DNA from: CAYPHJ01 sp964410485
GTDB lineage: Bacteria > Desulfobacterota > Binatia > UBA9968
Assembly: GCA_964410485.1 (NCBI GenBank)
Contig: CAYPHJ010000102.1
Span: forward strand, 1 to 16,347
Length of the DNA stretch: 16,347 nt
Direction of reading: 5' to 3'
Both the position numbers and the translations under genes were made by a program. The notes below the pieces were generated by a model, which did not search any database, was not told the DNA's origin, and saw nothing but the letters and a program-made list of their open reading frames with translations. Below are positions 1-6,747 of the stretch, one piece after another; position 1 is the first letter of the stretch; each line of letters begins with the position of its first letter.

Positions 1-17
1 CAGAAGATTTGCGCGAG

Positions 18-117
18 CCACGAAAGCTCTTAAGCATAGTAGTACGAAGGCCACGAAGTCGGAAAATGAATAGTCTTGAATGTCTTTTCTTCGTGCTCCT
101 CGTGACCTTCGTGGTGG
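18..117. repeat. Imperfect inverted repeat of the CTTCGTG type, in the 3' spacer
   Basis: The 247 bases beyond the CoA-transferase stop hold no gene I can support. They contain copies of CCACGAA / TACGAAGGCCACGAAG (18-26, 43-58) facing CTTCGTG...CTCGTG...CCTTCGTGGTGG (89-117), which can pair as an imperfect stem. Stacked CTTCGTG units like this are familiar as dispersed intergenic repeats in environmental genomes. A role as the 3' end of the transcript is possible, but there is no clear T-run on the minus strand. Confidence 0.45.
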
Positions 118-247
118 AAGGTCCTTTCGGCTTTGGTTGCGGCGTTGCTGTGCTAGCTCCTTCGTCGCGAAAAGGAGTAAGGGCGATCCGCCGGTACCAT
201 CCCTACTCTGCGTTTTCTGCGGGGAAATCATCTTCTCTCCATATCGA

Positions 248-2650
248 TCATTCCAGGACGCCATCATTTCGCAGGCGGCTGATAGTCTGTTCGTCGTAAC
301 CAACGACCTCCCGCAACACCGCTTCGGTATCGCGTCCCAGTTCGGGGAATTCCCATTTTCGCATCAGCCTCGAGTTGGCAAACCGGAGCGGAAAGTTGGG
401 TAGCACCACGCGCCCGAGCCGGGGATTGTCTACCGCGACGATAAATTCACGCTCCTTCAAATGCTCGTCCGCCAGCAGATCGGCGCCAGTTTGTACGATA
501 CCGGATGGTACCCCGACGGCCTGTAAACATGCCATCACTTCACTCGCGTCAAGTTTTCGCGTCCACTGTTCGATCAGGCGGTGAATCTCGGCACGATGCT
601 TGAGTCTGCCTGGCAAGTTGTTGAAGCGCTGATCTTGTCGAGCCGGTGAGCCCAGAATCTCTGCCAGTCGCCGCCATTGATCATCAGTTTCCACAGCAAT
701 CACGCACCAGCGATCCGCGCCTTTGCACGGATAGCAATCGTGGGGCACGGCCGTTGATGACGCGTTTCCCACCGGCTCCGGGTCTCGTCCCGAAGCGACG
801 GCCTCGATCAGGCTGGCGCCGATCATATAGGCCGTCGCCTCCGCTTGTGCGAGATCGATGAATGCACCCTTGTTGTACCGATCACGATACAACACGCCGG
901 CAATGATGATAATCGCGCACATCACGCCTGAAACATAATCGGGATACACCGTTTGAGCACCGATCGGCGGATTCGTTTGGTCCGGGTGATTCCAGAGGTA
1001 AGTCAAGCCGGTAAACGCCGTTATATTGGTTCCCACCGTCGAATAATGCCGCTTCGGTCCCGTACATCCGAGTCCGGGCATACGCAAATTGATGATATCG
1101 GGTTTCACCTTGCAGAGATCTTCATAAGCAAGGCCCAGCCTACGGACCACATCGACGCTGTAGTTATCCAGCACCGCATCGGCTTTGCGAACAACGTCGT
1201 GAAGGACCTTGGGTCCTTCCGGAGTTTTCAAGTTGATCGTCAAAGAGCGCTTGTTGCGGTTAAACTCGAGAAAACGCGGCGACCGGTTCGGGTCTTCTCC
1301 CGTGCCGAAAAAGCGAAACGGGTCCATGCCGCCACGGCGAGATTCAACTTTGATAACATCGGCGCCGAGTTCCGCGAGAATCGTCGTGCCATACGGCCCG
1401 GCAAGGACATGATCGAAGCTGACGATGCGCATGCCCTGCAGAGGTCCGCCCGGCCCGCTCGCTTCCCTGCTCGTAAGCGGGACTCGATCTTCTCGCTTTT
1501 CGGCAACCACCACCGGCGCAACAGTTCGCCAGTCGTCGAGTGGCGGTACCCCGGCGATCTCGGTTCGGCGGCCATCGATCACGAACGGCGCCGCAGGCTG
1601 CTTCACTGTGCCAAACCCGGCGTGTTCCACACCGATCATGAAGCAACGGCTCTGCAAATGTTCGTCCCGTGTAAATCCCAGAGGGGTATTCACCGGAACA
1701 CAAGGAATGCCACGAGATTGCAGTAATTGGGTCAGCTCTTCCGCGCTATATTGACGAGTGAACTGCTCTACCACTCGATTGATGGTGTCCACCCTGGCGC
1801 GGCGAAAAAGGTTGTTTTGCCATTCCGGCGCATCCATCTCGGCAGGATGATCCGTCCACACCTCGAGAAAAATCTTCCAGTGTTGTCGTGTAACGTACAG
1901 GTAAACGTAGCCGTCGCGGCAGGGAAAAATCTTTGCTGGGGCAACTTGCCCGTGCTGGCTCCCCTGGCGCTTCACAAGTTGGTTTTCATTGGCGTAAAGC
2001 CGGACTATATGCTCTTGGGTCGCCAGCGCTTCTTGCATTGATATATCGACATGGTCGCCGTGCCTCGTGCGCTGGCGCCGATACAGGGCCGCCAGCGCGC
2101 CGGCCGCCGCGAATAAACTGGTAAAATAATAAGCTTGCGTTTCTGGCGGCTTACACGGTGACAGGGAAGGATCACCTGAAATATATAAAAAACCGCTTGA
2201 GGCAAGGGCAACCAAATCCGTGCAGGCAAAACGGCTCTTTGGTCCGGTTTGGCCGAACCCTGTAATTGAAACCATGACGATCCCCGGATTGATTTCGGCC
2301 AGGCTATGGTAACCCAGGCCCAGCGAGTCCAACTGACCGGGCAAGAAGCTCTCGATCACCAGATCAGCGGTTGCGACAAGCGGCCGTAGAGCGTCTTTGC
2401 TGGCGCGGTCGGCGAGATCAACCACGATGGTTTTCTTACCGGCGTTCAGGTGTGCGAATGTCGCGCTCATGTGCTGGCCGCCGGAAGAGCTGATGAATGG
2501 CGGCAGTCTTCTTGCCGGATCACCGCCGGGCGGCTCCACCTTAATGATCTCCATGCCCAGGTCGGCGAGGATACGACCGCAAAGCTGGCCTTTGATATCG
2601 GTCAAATCGAGCGCTCTAAAACCTTCGAGAAATTTTGCTGCTGAGTTCAT
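248..2650 (-). CDS. Class III (CaiB/BaiF) CoA-transferase, double-length fusion
   Basis: Predicted to move CoA between carboxylic acids in the cytoplasm (PF02515 family). At 800 residues it is twice the usual ~400 and holds two complete repeats: residues ~6-385 (LEGFRALDLT, LADLGMEIIKVE, TGFGQTGP) and ~404-800 (LQGMRIVSFDHVLAGP, LAELGADVIKVES, GLGCTGP), joined by a ~20-residue Pro/Gly linker. The catalytic Asp of formyl-CoA transferase (D169) aligns with D571 (VYPDYVSG) in the second half. The first half has aromatic residues (AYYFTS, ~173-178) there, so only one half looks competent. This resembles heteromeric members such as BbsEF. The ATG at 2650 fits the family N-terminus best, but no start has a good Shine-Dalgarno; ATG 2689 and TTG 2701 are alternatives. 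It is last in the gene run, and its substrate is unknown. Confidence 0.93.
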   Translation of the reverse strand: MNSAAKFLEGFRALDLTDIKGQLCGRILADLGMEIIKVEPPGGDPARRLPPFISSSGGQHMSATFAHLNAGKKTIVVDLADRASKDALRPLVATADLVIESFLPGQLDSLGLGYHSLAEINPGIVMVSITGFGQTGPKSRFACTDLVALASSGFLYISGDPSLSPCKPPETQAYYFTSLFAAAGALAALYRRQRTRHGDHVDISMQEALATQEHIVRLYANENQLVKRQGSQHGQVAPAKIFPCRDGYVYLYVTRQHWKIFLEVWTDHPAEMDAPEWQNNLFRRARVDTINRVVEQFTRQYSAEELTQLLQSRGIPCVPVNTPLGFTRDEHLQSRCFMIGVEHAGFGTVKQPAAPFVIDGRRTEIAGVPPLDDWRTVAPVVVAEKREDRVPLTSREASGPGGPLQGMRIVSFDHVLAGPYGTTILAELGADVIKVESRRGGMDPFRFFGTGEDPNRSPRFLEFNRNKRSLTINLKTPEGPKVLHDVVRKADAVLDNYSVDVVRRLGLAYEDLCKVKPDIINLRMPGLGCTGPKRHYSTVGTNITAFTGLTYLWNHPDQTNPPIGAQTVYPDYVSGVMCAIIIIAGVLYRDRYNKGAFIDLAQAEATAYMIGASLIEAVASGRDPEPVGNASSTAVPHDCYPCKGADRWCVIAVETDDQWRRLAEILGSPARQDQRFNNLPGRLKHRAEIHRLIEQWTRKLDASEVMACLQAVGVPSGIVQTGADLLADEHLKEREFIVAVDNPRLGRVVLPNFPLRFANSRLMRKWEFPELGRDTEAVLREVVGYDEQTISRLRNDGVLE

Positions 2651-2732
2651 GAGCGAATTGGGTTTTCGTTTTTCGCCGAATGTCGCCATAGCGTGAAACA
2701 ATCTCGGTTACCCGTTCATCTCGGATGTGAGA

Positions 2733-2748
2733 GCAGGCTTTAACCTGC
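2733..2748. repeat. Small hairpin GCAGG-CTTTAA-CCTGC
   Basis: A 5-bp stem with a 6-nt loop lies in the ~110-bp gap between the crotonase stop (2759) and the CoA-transferase start. Flanking G/C runs on the minus strand (GGGGCAGGTTAAAGCCTGC) resemble a commonly dispersed palindrome. It lacks a following T-tract, so I do not call it a terminator. Confidence 0.35.
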
Positions 2749-2758
2749 CCCCACAGAA

Positions 2759-3574
2759 TCATTTCTTGTTTTCCGGTTTCACGTACGCCGTGCTCCCCCC
2801 GCCTTTTTGCGAGTGCAGATATCCCTCAACATCACTCAGCGGGTTGGTATAGTATCTCATCCGATGGGAGACGAGGTCGTCGGTTCTGAGCGCCATTTCA
2901 AAATCCATATCCCTCTCCATGTAGGCGGCGATCTTGGCGCTTTCAAGCGTGACACCGTTGCGCGAAGCGATCTCTTCCGCCAGCTTTTCGACAGACGGCA
3001 GGAAGTCCTTGTCCGCTACCACCTGCGAAACCAGGCCGACTCTTTCAGCCTCCGCGGCAGTCAAATTGCGGCCGGTCAGCTGAATGTAGAAGGCTTTCTT
3101 GAGGGGTATACCACTGTGAAACAACGTCGAGGTGGCGACTGCGCCGTAGCTACCGCGAATGATTTCAGGCATGCCGAACAGCGCCGACTCGCATGCCACA
3201 GCCAGATCATGACCGTTCACCAGGGCCAACCCTCCTCCGAGACACCAACCATTGATCGCCGCCACTGTCACCTGCGGCATCCTGCGCAGCAGCCGCACAA
3301 TCTCATATGTTGAGCCGCCCTCATGCCATCGTCTCTTGCCTTTCCACGCTTCTCTCAGATCGTACAGATCAAGACCAGAAGAATAGGCGCTCCCGGCGCC
3401 GGTCGTCACCACGCAGCGAATTCTGTCGTTGTCGCTGAGATCCTTGAGAATGCTGATCATCTCGGTCATGAGCTGCCGGCTCATGGCATTCTTCTTTTCC
3501 GGCCGATTGAGCGTCAGCCATGCCACACCGGTCTCTTCATCGACGTTGGATAAAACCGCCCTCATCTCAGCCAT
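2759..3574 (-). CDS. Enoyl-CoA hydratase/isomerase family protein, hydroxycinnamoyl-CoA hydratase-lyase-like
   Basis: Crotonase-fold protein of 271 residues, the normal length. The N-terminal TLNRPEKKNAMS (21-32), oxyanion-hole segments TGAGSAYSSGLDL (58-70) and INGWCLGGG (107-115), and FGMPEI with the candidate catalytic Glu at E137 are visible. The position of the first Glu of classical enoyl-CoA hydratase is not Glu, leaving one acid/base as in 4-hydroxycinnamoyl-CoA hydratase-lyase (feruloyl-CoA to vanillin plus acetyl-CoA). NGWCxGGG and TGAGxAxxxGxDL also recall that enzyme. However, Ser123 described in the Pseudomonas enzyme appears as Ala117, so the lyase call is tentative. The start is fixed by AGGAGG at 3579-3584, 4 nt upstream of ATG. 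It lies between the cupin and the CoA-transferase, so a CoA-thioester substrate is likely. Confidence 0.93.
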   Translation of the reverse strand: MAEMRAVLSNVDEETGVAWLTLNRPEKKNAMSRQLMTEMISILKDLSDNDRIRCVVTTGAGSAYSSGLDLYDLREAWKGKRRWHEGGSTYEIVRLLRRMPQVTVAAINGWCLGGGLALVNGHDLAVACESALFGMPEIIRGSYGAVATSTLFHSGIPLKKAFYIQLTGRNLTAAEAERVGLVSQVVADKDFLPSVEKLAEEIASRNGVTLESAKIAAYMERDMDFEMALRTDDLVSHRMRYYTNPLSDVEGYLHSQKGGGSTAYVKPENKK

Positions 3575-3590
3575 GAATCCTCCTGAAATG

Positions 3591-3655
3591 GAGAGTTGGA
3601 GTACTGGAGTATTGGTTCAAAATGCAGCACTCCATTACTCCATGACTCCAACTCT
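3591..3655. repeat. Inverted repeat built of TGGAGTNN units, copy 1
   Basis: Left arm 3591-3615 (GAGAGTTGGAGTACTGGAG...) and right arm 3629-3655 (ACTCCATTACTCCATGACTC...) pair around a ~13-nt loop. Each arm is an 8-bp motif TGGAGTNN repeated two to three times. It fills the gap between the cupin stop (3656) and the Shine-Dalgarno of the downstream crotonase. A related element is at 12103-12173 and a degenerate one at 15147-15175. Confidence 0.8.
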
Positions 3656-4108
3656 TTAGCTTTTTTCGATATTCTCATAATCGACGTAGTCCCGCTCACC
3701 GTGATTGCGGTAGAGGCGTTTCTTCTTACGTGGATAGTCAACCACGTCCTGCGGCAAGCGTTGCCCAATTACAAGACATACCAACGGCTCCGGTCCATCG
3801 TTGATCGTCTCGTGTGGCACGGTGTTGGCCGGAAAGCCGAGAAAATCTCCCGGTCCAATTTTTTGTGTCGTCTCGCCTATCACTGCTGTACCGCGCCCCG
3901 ACAAGACGTAAATAGCTTCTTCTTCGTAGCGGTGCATGTGAAATTCTGTGGAGGTGTCGCCCGGGGAAATGGTCATCAGATGAATGCCTATGTTTGTCAA
4001 ACCCGCCGCGTCGCCAAGAGATTTATTGAAGCGAATGGCCGAGGGGTTCAACGAGTGAACTCGCCGAACCGCTTCCATCGCGGCAACCGTCTCAGCAGAT
4101 AGATACAT
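3656..4108 (-). CDS. Single-domain cupin protein
   Basis: A 150-residue protein with one conserved beta-barrel cupin (cupin_2). Metal-site residues are H57, H59 and E64 in motif 1 (FHMHRYEEEAIYVLSGRG), then P93, H99 and N103 in motif 2 (GDFLGFPANTVPHETIN). This is the full 3-His/1-Glu set that binds Fe, Mn or Ni in cupins. The C-terminal tail is basic then acidic (YPRKKKRLYRN ... DYVDYENIEKS). Such proteins may be dioxygenases, isomerases or sugar/ligand binders, and the substrate cannot be told from sequence. The in-frame GTG at 4120 overlaps the Shine-Dalgarno GGAGGT (4113-4118), so ATG 4108 is the start. It is followed by a repeat and then the HCHL-like gene. Confidence 0.92.
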   Translation of the reverse strand: MYLSAETVAAMEAVRRVHSLNPSAIRFNKSLGDAAGLTNIGIHLMTISPGDTSTEFHMHRYEEEAIYVLSGRGTAVIGETTQKIGPGDFLGFPANTVPHETINDGPEPLVCLVIGQRLPQDVVDYPRKKKRLYRNHGERDYVDYENIEKS

Positions 4109-4112
4109 GCAG

Positions 4113-4118
4113 ACCTCC
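4113..4118 (-). promoter_or_regulatory. Ribosome binding site deciding the cupin start
   Basis: On the minus strand GGAGGT lies 4 nt before ATG 4108. It overlaps the alternative GTG codon at 4118-4120, which rules out that longer start. Confidence 0.8.
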
Positions 4119-4132
4119 ACTGTCTTAGGTTG

Positions 4133-4200
4133 AGGTTAAGGGTGAGGCTGAGTGAGTCCACCCTCATTTTATCTCCTCCCACCGAAGGAGAGGGTAAGGT
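4133..4200. repeat. CCCTC/GGAGAGGG-type intergenic element
   Basis: The 142-bp gap between the alpha/beta hydrolase stop and the cupin start holds no gene. It contains AAGGGTGAGG (4138-4147) facing CCACCCTCA (4159-4167), and a stem TCTCCT / AGGAGA (4172-4177 / 4186-4191) followed by GGGTAAGG. This looks like a decayed copy of a common dispersed palindrome (CCCTCACCC...CTCTCC...GGAGAGGG). Confidence 0.4.
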
Positions 4201-4250
4201 TTTTGTGATCTTTGCGTTCGTTCTTTGCGGTTCTCTTTTTTACCTCGGGT

Positions 4251-5117
4251 TCACGAACTCCGTAGAAACGGCACTACGACTGCGGCCAACTCTTCCGGCC
4301 TTTCATGCGGGATATGGTGCCCCGCGCCTTGAATGGGCACAATCTTCGCGTTGGGAAAGAGCTTCACGCGCGGTCCCCTGATCGATCGCATAAAATCACT
4401 CTCCGTTCCATAGACGAACAGAATTGGGCATCGGATACGACGAATGAAGGCTTCAATCTGCCCTTCGGAGAGCGCGGTGGTGGTGCGATAGCGGAGAACG
4501 GGATCGTATTTCCAGAGATAACACCCTCCCCGCTGTTTCGTGCCGTAACGCGCCATGTGCGAAGCGGCCTGGTCGGGTATCAGCGGAAACTTTTTCTGCA
4601 GCGACTTAGCCACCATTTCGACCGATGGGTATGGAAACGGAATTTCCACGTAATCTCTTCCCTTGAGTCTCTCGGCAATTATTTCCGGCACTTCCTCGTC
4701 GGCACGCGCAAAGGGACCCAGAGATTCGAGAAGCACGAGCCGCTTGACCTTCTCGGGAAAAGCGCCGGCGTAAAGAAGCGCCATGCTGCCGCCCAGCGAA
4801 TGGCCAATGATCGTCAACGGCTCTTGATCCAGGCGCCGGAGAAGACCCGCCAGATCTGCGAGGAAATCTTCATGTTGATAGCCGCGGCCTGTGTTCGGCC
4901 ACTCACTGTCGCCATGTCCGCGTAAATCGAGCGCGACGGCATGCTTGATCGGAAAGTCAAGGTTTCGCACTGCAGCAATAAACGGCTCCCAGCTTCGCCC
5001 TTGATCGCGCACACCATGCACGAATACGAAAGTTTCCTCTGCCGAATCGCCCCATTCCCAGTAGTGAATCTTGAGTCCCTCATTATCGAAGAATGATTCC
5101 TTGGGTTGCCAGTCCAT
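4251..5117 (-). CDS. Alpha/beta hydrolase
   Basis: Soluble 288-residue alpha/beta-hydrolase-fold enzyme with no signal peptide. It shows the N-terminal HYWEWGDS start, oxyanion motif VFVHGVRDQGRSW (31-43), LDLRGHGDS (63-71), nucleophile elbow GHSLGG with S107, and the catalytic His in GAGHHIPHE (H267 or H268). The acid may be E131 after strand 6 (LLESLGP) or E239/D241 in VYGTESDF. The LLESLGPF and GGCYLWKYDP segments recall the serine-hydrolase-like (SERHL) branch. It could hydrolyse an ester, lactone, thioester or C-C bond; the substrate is not predictable. The Shine-Dalgarno is weak (GGGAG about 11 nt upstream). It sits between two CoA-ester-handling genes, so a thioesterase or ring-product hydrolase role is conceivable but unsupported. 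Confidence 0.93.
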   Translation of the reverse strand: MDWQPKESFFDNEGLKIHYWEWGDSAEETFVFVHGVRDQGRSWEPFIAAVRNLDFPIKHAVALDLRGHGDSEWPNTGRGYQHEDFLADLAGLLRRLDQEPLTIIGHSLGGSMALLYAGAFPEKVKRLVLLESLGPFARADEEVPEIIAERLKGRDYVEIPFPYPSVEMVAKSLQKKFPLIPDQAASHMARYGTKQRGGCYLWKYDPVLRYRTTTALSEGQIEAFIRRIRCPILFVYGTESDFMRSIRGPRVKLFPNAKIVPIQGAGHHIPHERPEELAAVVVPFLRSS

Positions 5118-5235
5118 GTATGAGCAGTCTCCCTTTGGTACTACGCAGTTCGAGATGGCTCAGCTGTTCAAGCCGTCCCTAATGTTAAGAACCAGTTGAC
5201 CGACTGAGGATTGGTTAAAATCCGAGGGGCGGGAC

Positions 5236-5253
5236 CCGAGACTTGAGACTCGG
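5236..5253. repeat. CCGAG...CTCGG palindromic repeat, copy 1
   Basis: CCGAGACTTGAGACTCGG: a 5-bp outer stem around short GAGACT/TGAGACT repeats, directly after the stop of the enoyl-CoA hydratase at 5263. A related element is at 13936-13960. The rest of the 145-bp gap shows nothing recognisable. Confidence 0.55.
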
Positions 5254-5262
5254 AACTGATTT

Positions 5263-6081
5263 TTATCTTCCCTTCCACAGCGGCGGCCTCTTTTCTACGA
5301 AAGCCCTTGGACCTTCTTTGGCGTCTTCGGTGTTCAACACCATACCTGCAAGGTCCGACTCCAGCCGCAGGGCTTGATCGAGCGGCATCTGACTGCCTTT
5401 GTAGACGGCTTCCTTGATGTAGCGCAGCGCCAGCGGTGCTCCTTTGGTAAATGTCCGCGCCATCTTCTCTCCCTCTGAGAGGAGGTCATTGAATGCTACG
5501 ACTTTGTTGACCAAGCCGATGCGGTGCGCTTCACCAGGGTCGTAAAGTTCGCCGGAAAGGCAAATCTCCAATGCCTTCGATATGCCGACCAGCCTCGCCA
5601 GACGCTGTGTTCCCCCTGAAGCAGGCATAAAACCGAGGCGCACCTCCGTCAGGCCGAGCCTGGCGTTGTCGGCGGCGATTCTAATGTCACAGGCAAGGCT
5701 CATAAGCAGCCCCGTTCCGACCACATAACCGTGAAGGAGAACGAGCGAAACCTTGTTCAGAGCGGCGATGGCTTGCGGAGGGGTGCGCACGCCTGGTGTG
5801 AATCGGTTTTGTCTCGTCAGGAGCGGCGACTCCGGTGGCGTTGCGGACTCAGCATTCGCTCCGGCTCGCTCTTTGATATCGCCGCCGACGGAAAACGCTT
5901 TTTCCCCTGCTCCCTTGAAAATGACTACCTGAACGTTCGGGTCCTCATCCGCCATCCGGCAATACGTGATGATCAGCTGCTGCATTTCCCGGTTGACGGC
6001 ATTCAGCACCTGCGGCCGGTTCAACGTGATCCAGGCGATCTGATCCTTCACTTCGTATAGAACTTTTTGCTCTTGATCCAT
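5263..6081 (-). CDS. Enoyl-CoA hydratase/isomerase family protein
   Basis: Crotonase-fold protein of 272 residues. Visible are ITLNRPQVLNAVN (18-30), oxyanion segment KAFSVGGDIKE (61-71), HGYVVGTGLLMSLACDIRIA (117-136) and LTEVRLGFMPASGGTQRL (144-161) with candidate catalytic Glu E146. The first Glu of two-Glu hydratases (rat E144) aligns with L126, and the usual GGG becomes GTG, so this may be a hydratase with one general acid/base, an isomerase or a C-C lyase. An ~20-residue insert rich in Ala/Pro/Glu (72-97) enlarges the substrate-side loop. The end (EDAKEGPRAFVEKRPPLWKGR) is typical of aliphatic enoyl-CoA hydratases. AGAAGG about 9 nt upstream supports ATG 6081. It shares only the fold with the crotonase at 2759-3574. 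Confidence 0.93.
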   Translation of the reverse strand: MDQEQKVLYEVKDQIAWITLNRPQVLNAVNREMQQLIITYCRMADEDPNVQVVIFKGAGEKAFSVGGDIKERAGANAESATPPESPLLTRQNRFTPGVRTPPQAIAALNKVSLVLLHGYVVGTGLLMSLACDIRIAADNARLGLTEVRLGFMPASGGTQRLARLVGISKALEICLSGELYDPGEAHRIGLVNKVVAFNDLLSEGEKMARTFTKGAPLALRYIKEAVYKGSQMPLDQALRLESDLAGMVLNTEDAKEGPRAFVEKRPPLWKGR

Positions 6082-6147
6082 TGGTCTTAACCTTCTTGGC
6101 TACCGTTAAGAGTCTTCCCGCGTCGGAAACCGAAAGATCACCACGAA

Positions 6148-6187
6148 GTGTTTCATGATCTTACGCTCGCCCACATACGATGAAAAT
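6148..6187. repeat. 40-bp direct repeat, copy 1
   Basis: Begins GTGTTTCAT, has core CTTACGCTCGCCC and ends GATGAAAAT. It matches 6423-6462 at 35 of 40 positions by eye, with a 235-bp separation. Confidence 0.8.
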
Positions 6188-6229
6188 AGCCCCACGACTG
6201 ACTGTCAATCTCTCCCACCACCGCAGGAC

Positions 6230-6362
6230 TGTCATCCTGAATCCTTCGGCAAAGCTGCTCAGGATAAACTCCGTGAAGGATCTGCTTTTGAATGACCGAC
6301 GACCGAGGACCGCTGACCGACGAACAAGCAGATTCTTCGTCGCGGCGCTCCTCAGAATGACA
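6230..6362. repeat. Nested inverted repeat with a GACCGNN tandem core
   Basis: Outer arms TGTCATCCTGA (6230-6240) and TCAGAATGACA (6352-6362) pair at 10 of 11 positions. Inner arms GAAGGATCTGCTT (6275-6287) and AAGCAGATTCTTC (6326-6338) pair at 12 of 13. The loop between the inner arms contains four head-to-tail 7-bp units GACCGNN starting at 6294, 6301, 6308 and 6315. The TCATCCTGA...CAGAATGACA arrangement is a familiar dispersed element in environmental bacterial genomes. Confidence 0.8.
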
Positions 6363-6406
6363 TTGCGATAATGGCTCCCAGCACGACAGACGGGCAAGCC
6401 CCCCAC

Positions 6407-6423
6407 CCCAATTTTCATAGGAG
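6407..6423. repeat. 17-bp direct repeat, copy 1
   Basis: CCCAATTTTCATAGGAG, identical to 6669-6685. This copy abuts the second 40-bp repeat. Confidence 0.75.
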
Positions 6424-6462
6424 TGTTTCATTAGCTTACGCTCGCCCGCAGAGGATGAAAAT
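6423..6462. repeat. 40-bp direct repeat, copy 2
   Basis: Second copy of the element at 6148-6187. Here it is flanked by CCAATTTTCAT (6408-6418) and ATGAAAATGG (6455-6464), so the copy itself sits between inverted ends. Confidence 0.8.
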
Positions 6463-6512
6463 GGAGGCAGCCCATCACCCCAACGCCATATCGAGAAGTC
6501 CGGCATTCCCTG

Positions 6513-6603
6513 CCCCTCGCTACGCGCTTCGCGCTACTCGGGGAATCGGGAGGGGATGCCGTGTCCCCGAGTAGCGATCTTCCGAGATCGCGTATCGAGG
6601 GGG
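6513..6603. repeat. Head-to-head pair of imperfect palindromes (BIME-like)
   Basis: Palindrome 1 is 6513-6543 (CCCCTCGCTACGCGC...CGCTACTCGGGG). Palindrome 2 is 6564-6603 (TCCCCGAGTAGCGATCT...AGATCGCGTATCGAGG). They are inverted copies of each other: 6532-6544 pairs perfectly over 13 bp with 6564-6576, and the outer arms match at 13 of 14, with 19 nt between the units. Palindrome 2 also has an internal CGATCT/AGATCG stem (6575-6580/6585-6590). Confidence 0.8.
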
Positions 6604-6668
6604 TACGGCCCTGCGGAGCATACGCGGGTGACCGCTCTGGGGGCGCTGTCCCTTCACTCCCTCTCCAT

Positions 6669-6685
6669 CCCAATTTTCATAGGAG
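6669..6685. repeat. 17-bp direct repeat, copy 2
   Basis: CCCAATTTTCATAGGAG, identical to 6407-6423. It lies 63 bp downstream (in the transcribed direction) of the molybdoenzyme stop. Confidence 0.75.
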
Positions 6686-6747
6686 GAGCAGTTCGCACAT
6701 TTCCTGACTGAGCGCAAAGAGCGCCGAGAGCGGAGAGAAAACTCTAC

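Larger units (their letters stand above)
6082..6747. other. Gene-free repeat-rich spacer
   Basis: The largest gap in the window, between the molybdoenzyme stop and the enoyl-CoA hydratase start. Short open frames here run through the repeats, have no Shine-Dalgarno and look like no known family. The spacer holds at least four repeat types, listed separately: a 40-bp direct repeat, a nested inverted repeat with a 7-bp tandem core, a head-to-head palindrome pair and a 17-bp direct repeat. It probably marks the boundary between two transcription units, but I see no convincing terminator or promoter. Confidence 0.75.

Noticed and set aside
9..299. Small plus-strand open frame with a hydrophobic segment at the window start
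   Set aside because: It runs through the CTTCGTG repeat and into the CoA-transferase end, with no Shine-Dalgarno; the hydrophobic stretch is a by-product of repeat composition.
1430..1500. Frameshift joining two separate CoA-transferase genes
   Set aside because: The frame is continuous through the linker with full domains on both sides; a genuine fusion is simpler, though reads over the linker would confirm it.
953..1726. Long plus-strand open frame (257 codons)
   Set aside because: It lies wholly inside the CoA-transferase gene on the opposite strand and resembles no family; it is an antisense shadow.
3591..3655. Possible CRISPR array from repeated TGGAGT units
   Set aside because: Units are 8 bp, inverted between arms, without unique spacers of constant length, and no cas gene is present.
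5225..5265. Rho-independent terminator from the hairpin plus T-run near 5260
   Set aside because: The T-run follows the hairpin only on the plus strand, where no gene ends; on the coding strand it precedes the hairpin.
6371..6574. Short open frames in the 6082-6747 spacer
   Set aside because: They exist on both strands, overlap the palindromic repeats, and lack ribosome binding sites and recognisable domains.
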